Shown one piece after another: positions 55,436 through 64,000 of a stretch of DNA of 64,000 nt. How positions within the stretch are numbered: the stretch's first letter is position 1; the number at the start of each line of letters is the position of its first letter. The stretch is from Malania oleifera. Lineage: Eukaryota; Streptophyta; Magnoliopsida; Santalales; Ximeniaceae. The notes under the pieces were generated by a model that saw nothing but the letters and a program-made list of their open reading frames with translations, searched no databases and had not been told where the DNA came from. The stretch lies in contig NC_080423.1 in assembly GCF_029873635.1 (NCBI RefSeq), positions 106,501,988 through 106,565,987 of the forward strand, given 5' to 3'. The position numbers and the translations under genes are program-made.

Positions 55436-55763
55436 TTTCTTAGTTGTGAAGTAAAGAAAATCTGGATTTTTCTATTTATAGAACTGGATTCATTGACGAA
55501 TCCTTCAATAATTTCGTCGACAAAATTCAGTCCTCATCGACGAAATTCAGTCGGTTCAAACTCTCCCGGTATTTCTTCGTCGACAAAATTCAATCTTCGT
55601 CAACGAATTCTCTTAAGCCTTCATCGACGAATCCTTGATGACTCCCTTTTGTTTTTCCTTCCAAAATGCGATGTCGTCGACGAAGTTGACTTCCTCCTTC
55701 TATTACCATTTCCATTTCCCCTCCTCTTATTATTTAAATTCCATTATTATTTGGGTTGTTACA
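53700..55763 (-). repeat. 3' LTR of nested element
   Basis: Begins tgtaacgacctc and ends ggttgttaca on the + strand. It contains the minisatellite (54585-54722), GA run (55399-55432), TATA box (55473-55480) and palindrome array (55485-55690). Confidence 0.9.
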
Positions 55764-55778
55764 TTCTCCCCTCCTTTT
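55764..55778 (-). promoter_or_regulatory. Polypurine tract of nested element
   Basis: The + strand reads ttctcccctcctttt directly after the LTR. Its complement is a purine tract, the primer for second-strand synthesis. Confidence 0.8.
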
Positions 55779-56009
55779 AAAATTTCGTCCTTAAAATTTA
55801 CTATTCACATAATTCATTATCCCTTAAGGCAAAATGGTGTACTTACTTTATTACTTACCCTCACTTATGGCGGAGGAATACCGTGGTTACAACTCAAGTT
55901 CTAGGAGATTACACATACCAAAATACCTCGTACTACTAAACATTACATGTACCTGTAAAACAAAACTACATATTTACTCACATTTTCTAATTACATCTAA
56001 ATTTCCTGA

Positions 56010-59000
56010 AATAATTGTGGATATTTCTGTTTGATCTGCTCCTCGAGCTCCCAAGAAGTCTCTTCTATTGCATGATTCCTAAATTAAACTTTTACCAGAG
56101 GAATCTTCTTACTACGTAGTTCTTGTTCTCTCATATCCAGAATCTGCACTAGTATCTCCTCATAGATTAGTGAATCATTGAGTTCTAACTCATCATAGCT
56201 AATAATATGAGAAGGGTCTGAGACGTATTTCCTCAACATAGATATACGTGAAATACGTCATGTATTCTGGATAGTGTGGGTGGCAAAGCTATTATGTAGG
56301 CCACTGGCCCCACATTCTCTAAAATCTCAAATGGACCGATAAACCTAGAGTTAAGCTTACCCTTCCTACCAAACCTCATAACTCCTTTTAAAGGAGCTAT
56401 CTTCAAAAATACGTGATCACCCACGTCAAACTCTAAATTCCTACTGCGATGGTCGGCATAACTCTTTTGTCGGCTTTGAGTTACACTGATTCTTTCCCTA
56501 ATGAGTTGTACCTTATCGTACGCCTGCTGTACCAGCTCTGACCCCATAACTTTCCGTTCACCTATCTCGTCCCAATATAAAGGAGATCGACATCTCCTAT
56601 CATACAGTGCCTCAAATGGTGCCATGCCAATACTGGACTGGTAACTGTTATTATACGCGAACTCTACCAGTGACATGAATTGAGTCCAGCTACCTCCAAG
56701 ATCTAATATACAAGCACGGAGCATATCTTCTAGTGTCTGTATCGTCCTATCAGTCTGTCCATCTAACTGAGGGTGCAATGCCGTACTAAACGATAACTGA
56801 GACCCCAGAGCCTCCTGCAAGCTCCTCCAAAATCATGACGTGAATCGCGGATCTCGATATGATACAATATATACAGGCACCCCATGAGAACGAACTATCT
56901 CCTGAACGTAAATCTCTACTAATCGGCTGAGGGAATAGCTAATCTTGATAGGGAGAAAATTGGCAGACTTAGTTAAACGATCTACTATCACCCAAATAGC
57001 ATTCTGACCATGCGATGTCGACGGAAGCCCTGAAACAAATTCCATGGATATATGATCCCACTTCCACTCTAGGATAAATAGTGGCTGCAACTGACCCGAT
57101 GCTCTCTGGTGCTCAGCTTTTATCTGCTGGCACGTCAAGTACTGGGCTACATACTCAGCAATCTCCCTCTTCATTCCACTCCACCAGTAGAACTCTCGCG
57201 GATCCCTATACATTTTTGTACTGCCGGAACATATAATCTAGAACGGAATCGTAAAGCTCCATCATCTAAAATGTAGAATTCCTCTCCCTGACCACTCTGC
57301 ACTCTGTCCATCACCTCTACCAATTCTGGATCTTCTTTCTGGGCAGCTTTAATTCTTTCCTATAGCGTAGGCTATACCACGAGACTGGCGATACATACTG
57401 GAGTATTACTCTCTATCAATTCAATGTCGAGTCTCTCCAAATCCATCATTATCGGATGCTGGATCTCCATAGCTGCCAATGAAGATACCCCAGACTTCCT
57501 ACTTAAAGCATCAGCTACCACGTTTGCTTTCCCTGGGTGGTAACTAATAGTATAGTCAAAATCTTTAATCAACTCTAACCACTTTCTCTGTCTCATATTC
57601 AATTACTTCTGGGTGAAGAAATATTTTAAACTCTTGTGGTCGGAGAAAATCTCGCACTGCTCACCGTACAGATAATGCCTCCAAATTTTCAATGTGTGTA
57701 CCACTGCAGCCAACTCAAGATCGTGGGTAGGGTAGTTCTTTTCATATTCTTTCAACTATCTAGACGCATATGCCACTACCTTGCCATGATGCATCAACAC
57801 ACAGTCAAGTCCCTTCAAGGTCACATCACTGTAGATAGTATAACCCTTACCCCCATACGGGATGATCAATACCGACGCTGTGACTAGCCTTTGCTTCAGC
57901 TCCTGAAAACTCTACTCACAACTGTCGTCCCATTCAAATATAGCATTCTTTTTCGTCAGTCGTGTCAAAGGTCCTGACAAAGCTGAGAACCCCTCGACAA
58001 AACGACGATAATAACCAGCTAACCCCAAGAAACTCCTAATCTCCTGGATGTTCCTCAGTCTAGCCCAGTTCACCACCGCCTCAATCTTACTGGGATCTAC
58101 AAAAATTCCGTCTCCTGAGATAACGTGCCCCAAAGCACAACTTTCTCGAGTCAGAAGTCACATTTGCTGAACTTGGCATACAACTTCTTCTCTCTGAGCA
58201 TTTGCAAACCTGCCTCAAATGTATCTCATGCTCCTCATAGCTCCTCGAATAGACCAGTACATCATCAATAAAAACAACCACGAACTGATCTAAATATGGA
58301 TGAAAGATCCTATTCATCAAATCCATAAATATCGCAGGAGCATTCGTCAGTCCAAATGGCATAACGAGGAACTCGTAATGCCCATACCTGGTTCTGAAAG
58401 CCGTCATCGATACATCCTCTGCTTTCACCTTTACCTGATGGTAACCTGATCTGACATCGATCTTGGAATATACTCGTGTACCCTGGAGCTGATCGAACAA
58501 ATCATCGATACGGGGTAAAGGATACTTGTTCTTGATGGTCACTTTATTAATCTCTCTATAATCTATGCACATCCTCATAGACTCGTCATTCTTCTTTACA
58601 AACAGCACTAGAGCTCCCCACAGCGATACACTAGGTCGTATGAAGCCCTTATCTAGCAAATCCTGCAACTGGTATTTCAGTTCTACCAATTCTGTTGGCG
58701 CTATTCGGTACAGTGCTTTAGAAATAGGCGTTGTACCTGGAAGTAGATCAATGGAAAAATCTACTTCACGATCAGGCAGCAAACCAAGTAATTCATCTGG
58801 AAACACATTTGTAAATTCTTTCACCACAGACGTATTAATAAGCTTTAATTCATTTTTTGACATTTCCTTAACAAAAGCCACGAATCCCAGACAGCAATTC
58901 TGGAGCAGTCTCCTTGCCTGAACAACTGAGATCATCTAAGGTAAAGATTGCACTCGTGACCCTGTAAATCTAAATTCTGGTTTTCCTAGAGGTCTGAATA

Positions 59001-60420
59001 TCACCTCCCTTGCACGACAGTTTATAATAGGGCAATTAGCTGCTAGTCAATCCATGCCAAAGATAATGTCAAACCCGTGCATGTCCAGCACCACCAAATC
59101 AGTAGATAAAATTCTCCTCTGAACATTAACTGGACAACCACGAAGCATCCTACTACATCTCACTGCTGAACCGGTCGGTGTTGCTACTAACAGTTTAACA
59201 TCTAATGATTGCGTTTTCACCCCATATAATTTAACACATCCCAATGATACAAACGAGTGTATGGCACTAGATTTAAAAAGTGTAGTAACTTTAAATGAAA
59301 ATATACTAACAGTACCTGTCACCACGTCGCTGGCCTCCTTAGCATCGCCCAGCGTTAAAGCGAAAACCCTAGTTGGGGCCACATTCCTCTACTGGCCTCC
59401 ACGTGGTGCCTGGTAACCTCCTCGTGCAGGTCTAGGAGCAAGAGCGGCTCCAATCTGTGTCGGACACTCCCTCATCATATGTCCTGGTTCCCCGCACCTG
59501 TAGTAGACACCTCGCCCGGCACGACACTCTCTTGGGTGCCTTTTCCCACAAGTCAGGCAAACTGGAGATGGTTGTACACCCTGGAAACCGCGATTCCCGG
59601 TCTCCTGTCTCTGGTCTCTATAATAGTCACCTCTTTTCCACGAGCCACATCCAACCCCCTACTGGGAACCAGAAGGTATGGATCTCTTCTTCTGCCTCTG
59701 CTCCTCAGCCTCCAATCGCTCACCAATTTCCGCTATAGTGGCTCAGTCCACTAGCTCAGCAAAATCTTGCAACTTCAATATCGATACCTGCTTGTAAATT
59801 TCCCTCCTCAGACCTCTCTCAAACTGTCGTACCTTCTTCACTTCATTTGGAATGATGTACGGGGCGAAGCGAGATAGCTCGATGAACCTCGCCGCGTACT
59901 GCTATACTGACAGTTGTCCCTGCTTCAAATTCAGGAACTCCTCAATCTTAGCCTCCCTGGAAGAAGCTGGAAAATACTGTCGAAGAATATTTCTTTAAAT
60001 CGTTCCCATGTCATTTCCACAGGTATAGTCCTCTGCTGCTCTAAAAGTCTCACTGCTGACCACTATCTCTCGGCCTCCCCAGTCAGTCTATAGGTGGCAA
60101 ACAACACCTTCTGCTCCTTTGAACACTGCAGTACTGCAAATATTTTCTCTATCTCCTGCACCCAGTTTTCAGCAACTGCAGGACCTGTCCCCTCTAAGAA
60201 AGCCGGAGGACTCATCTTAATAAACTTCTCGATAGAACTACTGTGGCCTGCCGAAGGACCACTCAATTCCTTCGAACTTCTGGAAATTTTTTCCATAACC
60301 TGTTGTGCCACGCTGCATAAAATGGCATCTGAATCACTACCCGTAGCGCCTGAGGGTCCAGCACCCTCACTCCCATTAGCGTGGGCACTATTGCCACCAA
60401 GGTCCATCCTGAAAAATATG
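56010..60420 (-). mobile_element. Nested element gag-pol region
   Basis: From right to left: gag (about 60420 to 59700), CCHC region (about 59600 to 59450), protease (about 59400 to 59040), reverse transcriptase (about 58850 to 58200, with [13 protein letters not shown]), RNase H (about 57900 to 57370, with ADALSRK), integrase (about 57360 to 56250, with [13 protein letters not shown]) and a chromodomain-like end (about 56230 to 56010, [10 protein letters not shown] and TSWELEEQ). Domain order and sequence fit Tekay/Del chromoviruses. It is a fossil. Confidence 0.88.
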
Positions 60421-60705
60421 TAACTCAACTCAAAACCCCTTCACTACACATATCACTCAACTCATATAGTACATTCTCCTAATTAACTCGTCACTCTTGA
60501 TCTCAATTCAAGGTTCAATCCTGCAACCTAGATACCTAACCCGACGATAGTTTACAATGAATTTCCTGAAATCGTCACCTCAGGAAAATCACACAAACCA
60601 CGACGAAAATCCTGCATCTAGACTACAAAACTAGACCTCAAATCCCCTTATCCTATACTCTGGTACTATTATTGCTGCACTCTAGAGTCTACAGAACCTA
60701 GTATC

Positions 60706-60722
60706 CTAGTCTCTGATACCAA
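60706..60722 (-). promoter_or_regulatory. Primer binding site of nested element
   Basis: The + strand ctctgatacca before the LTR is the complement of tggtatcagag, the initiator tRNA-Met site. Confidence 0.8.
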
Positions 60723-60723
60723 A

Positions 60724-62571
60724 TGTAACGAAATCAAATAAAATATAACATAATAAATAAAATGGTCAACCCAAACCCATGGGTAACGAGGACACCTGTC
60801 AATCACAGTGAAAACCTAAGCAGCAGCAATCATGAAATTGAAACCATCCATTCATCAAGCATAATACCAGAGTTTACTACACATAATAAAACTGTAGTTT
60901 TATACATTCCCATAAACATCAAAATAACTCTAGGGTCAAACATAAAATAATTCCGACCCTAGTACAAAATTTTACCCTCCTAACGGGGTAATATCCCTAA
61001 CTTAACGGCGGCCACGATCCGCCGGTCACTCAGGGTCTCATGAAAAATATATTTAGTTCTGGGGTAAGACACTTCTCAGTAAGGGAAAATAAACTAAATA
61101 CAGTTGTGTGACAACATGAACATTTAATGCATTTATACATATACAGTACATTTCATAAATCGGAAAACATTCATCATATCATACTGAATAATCATACATT
61201 TTCATATTTGCTAATAACTCATAACGTGCATAAAACATCTGCTATAACTGTAATACTAAAAATATACCCAGGATGAATAGCTAGCTAATGTCATGTATTA
61301 CCCCCCATGACGGGTTGTGTAACTCGAAGGCGGGATCCGACAATGGCTGGCCGACCACTGCCGAGTCAAATATGTCTATAAGTACGATGGGCCCGCCACA
61401 CTCTAGTTTGGACTGCCAAGTGGACGTCTATAACTCTACACTGAAAGTCACACCGACTATCCATCTCCCACCCCCTCATGGGGTGGTTAGCACAAGTCTG
61501 AACATAGATATCTGATCTATAACTAGCTACGGTACCGAGCTTCTGAAACTGAACTAAACTAACATCCAGATTCTGATAACATATAGTACATGATAATATA
61601 GCATCTTTCATAATCACGGCCGGGGTGGTTAGCACAAGTCTGAACATAGATATCTGATCTATAACTAGCTACGGTACCGAGCTCCTGAAACTGAACTAAA
61701 CTAACATTCGGGTTCTGATAACATATAGTACATGATAATATAGCATCTTTTATAATCACGACCTTGTGCCGAACATTTCATAAATATGGCCTTGCGCCGA
61801 AATAATACATAAAAAATACGGCCTTGCGCCATAATCATACATACATACGACCTTGCGCCGAAATCATACATACACACGGCCTTGCGCCGGTATCATACAT
61901 ATATACGTCATTTTGAAAATAATCATTTAATCATATATTTGTCAGAATCATAATGTATTGTATACTTTCATAACTTCTCAAATCATACTGCATTCGTATC
62001 ATTATCATATCATAATATTTTTTCACGTAAAATAATATTCATGCCACACATTTGTTGTATAAAACTCATGCATTGTATTCTAAAATCATAGTTTCTGGCA
62101 TCTCATACATATATATATATTTCACATAATAACAGTATTTTTCTCAAATGTACATTTCCTTCGTAATATACAAATAAAATATATGTTTTTCCTGAACATA
62201 ACTTTTCTCATAAATAACAATAATTTGCAAGAAAGTAATTGTTTTAGTTTATTCCCTTACCTGGCTACTAAGAAAAGTCCCTATAAACTCTAATCTCACC
62301 CCGTAGGGTTTCCTGATCAATACCCTGAAACTGAAAACTTTCAATATTAAATTTCAGTATTTCTATGTGTACATCACTTCCTATAACTGTCATAAGACCA
62401 ACTTTGGCTTAAAAAACCTTACCTCAACTTAGGGATGATTTCCAACTTACTTTCACCAACGATCCGCTCTGGCATATTTGGAGAGAACTTCCCCAGGAGC
62501 ATCGTGGTGACTTCAGATTGTCGATCTGGAGTAAAAACTGGCCCAAAATTGATGAGAGAGAGAGAGAACCG

Positions 62572-62613
<42 letters not shown>

Positions 62614-62982
62614 TTGCTTAGTTGTGAAGTAAAGAAAATCCAAAATTTTCTATTTATAGAGCTGGATTCGTCGACGAGCCACATCATTCATCGACGAATC
62701 CTTCAATAATTTTGTCGACGAAATTCAGTCCTCGTCGACGAAATTCAGCTGGTTCAAACTCTCTCGGTATTTCTTCGTCGACGAAATTCAGTCTTCGTTG
62801 ACGAATTTTCTTAAGCCTTTGTCAATGAATCCCCTGTATTCATCGACGAATCCCTGATGACTCCCTTTAGTTTTTCCTTTCAAAATGCGATGTCATTGAC
62901 GAAGTTGACTTCCTCCTTCTATTACCGTTTCCATTTCCCCTCCTCTTATTATTTAAATTCCATTATTATTCGGGTTGTTACA
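60724..62982 (-). repeat. 5' LTR of nested element
   Basis: 2.26 kb, about 195 bp longer than its partner. Most of the extra length is a 142-bp tandem duplication (61480-61621 and 61622-61763) around ggggtggttagcacaag. It carries the minisatellite (61745-61892), GA run (about 62575-62611), TATA box (62651-62658) and palindrome array (62660-62910). Confidence 0.9.
61480..61763. repeat. 142-bp tandem duplication in LTR
   Basis: Two adjacent near-identical copies with period 142 bp. It is absent from the partner LTR at 53700-55763, so it arose after insertion. Confidence 0.85.
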
Positions 62983-64000
62983 GGTACAGTCTTCTCTGCA
63001 GGAAAGAATTAAAGTCGCCCAGAAAGAAGATCCAGAATTGATAGAGGTAATGGACAAAGTGCAGAGTGGTCAGAGAGATGAATTCTGCATTTCAGATGAT
63101 GGAGCTTTGCGGCTCCGTTCTAGACTGTGTGTTCCTGGTGATGCTGACATTAGAAGGACTATTTTAGATGAGACTCACAGATATTTGTATAGAGTTCATC
63201 CCGGCAGTACGAAAATGTATAGGGATCTGCGAGAGTTTTACTGGTGGAGTGGAATGAAGAGGGAGATTGCCGAGTATGTAGCCCAGTGCTTGACGTGCCG
63301 GCAGGTAAAGCTGAGCACTAGAGGCCGGCAGGCTAGTTGCAGCCGCTATTTATCCTAGAGTGGAAGTGGGATCATATATCCATAGATTTCGTTTCAGGGC
63401 TACCTTCAACATCGCATGGCCGGAATGCGATTTGAGTGATAGTAGATCGGTTGACTAAGTCTGCCCATTTTCTCCCTATCAAGATCAGCTATTGCCTCAG
63501 GCGTTTAGTAGAGATTTACGTTTAGGAGATAGTTCGTTCTCATGGGGTGCCTGTATCTATTGTGTCAGATTGAGACCCGCAATTCATATCACGATTTTGG
63601 AGGAGCTTGCAGGAGGCTCTGGGGTCTCAGTTATTGTTTAGCACGACATTCCATCCTCAGTCAGAAGGACAGACTGAGAGGACGATATAGATACTAGAGG
63701 ATATGCTCCGTGCATATGTTTTAGATTTTGGGGGTAGCTGGACTCAGTTTATGCCACTGGTAGAGTTTGCGTATAATAACAGTTACCAGTCCAGTATTGG
63801 CATGACACCGTTTGAGGCACTATACGGTAGGAGATGTCGATCTCCTTTGTATTAAGATGAGATAGGTGAGCGTCGAGTTGTGGGACCAGAGATGGTACAG
63901 CAAGCGTATGATAAGGTTCGGCTCATCAGGGAAAGAATCAGTGCAGCTCAGAGCTGACAGAAAAGTTATGCCGATAATCGCCGCAAGAAGTTGGAATTCG

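Larger units (their letters stand above)
53700..62982 (-). mobile_element. Nested Tekay-like Ty3/gypsy element, full length, broken
   Basis: A 9.28 kb element with both LTRs and a perfect 5-bp target duplication ggtac (53695-53699 and 62983-62987). It lies in reverse inside the outer element, between its RNase H and integrase parts. A hand comparison of the first 360 bp of its LTRs gives about 27 differences (7%), or roughly 3-6 million years at common plant rates. The coding region has about ten breaks. Confidence 0.92.
48333..64000 (+). mobile_element. Outer Tekay-like Ty3/gypsy element, broken, runs off the window
   Basis: Parts: 5' LTR, primer site, gag (about 50690-51440, with FIKMSLSTFSGG and RLTGEAERWW), CCHC region (about 51540-51640), protease (about 51720-52060), reverse transcriptase (about 52260-53100), RNase H (about 53190-53690), then the nested element 53700-62982. 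Integrase resumes at 62983 and continues to the window end (HPGSTKMYRDLREFYWW near 63200). The 3' LTR is outside. It is a fossil with more than ten breaks. It inserted into the copia element near C. Confidence 0.88.

Noticed and set aside
1-64000. A novel multi-gene operon-like or defence system
   Set aside because: All long coding regions are explained by three receptor kinases and known transposon families; no cluster of unknown genes is present.

Overview
This window is nuclear DNA of a flowering plant, almost certainly a dicot. The evidence is single-exon G-type (bulb) lectin receptor-like kinase genes, Ty1/copia and Tekay-like Ty3/gypsy LTR elements primed by initiator tRNA-Met, Mutator-like (MULE) DNA transposons and AT-rich intergenic DNA. 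I could not determine the species.

The host content is a cluster of three near-identical receptor kinase genes on the + strand: A (9579-12212), B (18517-21150) and C (36887-39493). Each has a signal peptide, bulb-lectin domain, EGF-like cysteine cluster, PAN-like domain, one transmembrane helix and a non-RD serine/threonine kinase. Each is followed about 0.7 kb downstream by an inverted, truncated remnant of a related kinase 3' end (12891-13105, 21837-22035, 40181-40398). A and B share a 5' region that lies next to a MULE end; C has a different 5' region and has lost the upstream start codon. A and B are almost identical from the lectin domain through the 3' flank but clearly diverged upstream, which suggests gene conversion.

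Layout: 1-2.7 kb, nested Tekay-like remnants with a solo LTR. 2.7-6.5 kb, AT-rich DNA holding a solo SIRE-like copia LTR. 6.57-9.2 kb, a broken MULE/plant-mobile-domain gene and a MULE end. 9.2-13.1 kb, gene A and its inverted tail. 13.8-17.9 kb, a solo LTR, a 0.77 kb tandem duplication and a degenerate tandem repeat. 18-22 kb, gene B and tail. 23.0-35.5 kb, a copia element split by a young chromovirus (23304-29033) and by a solo LTR (30741-33327). 36.7-40.4 kb, gene C and tail. 41.5-48.3 kb, a second copy of the copia element, carrying a 1.56 kb Pack-MULE-like element (42284-43845) with a fasciclin-like arabinogalactan protein fragment. 48.3 kb to the window end, a Tekay-like element split by a second Tekay-like element in the opposite orientation (53700-62982, 5-bp duplication ggtac).

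The three kinases are the only genes likely to serve the plant, probably as cell-surface receptors. I found no unknown multi-gene system. The most unusual items are arrays of GTCGAC-centred palindromes upstream of the TATA box in two unrelated LTR families, the FLA-carrying Pack-MULE, and the inverted kinase tail kept behind all three receptor genes.
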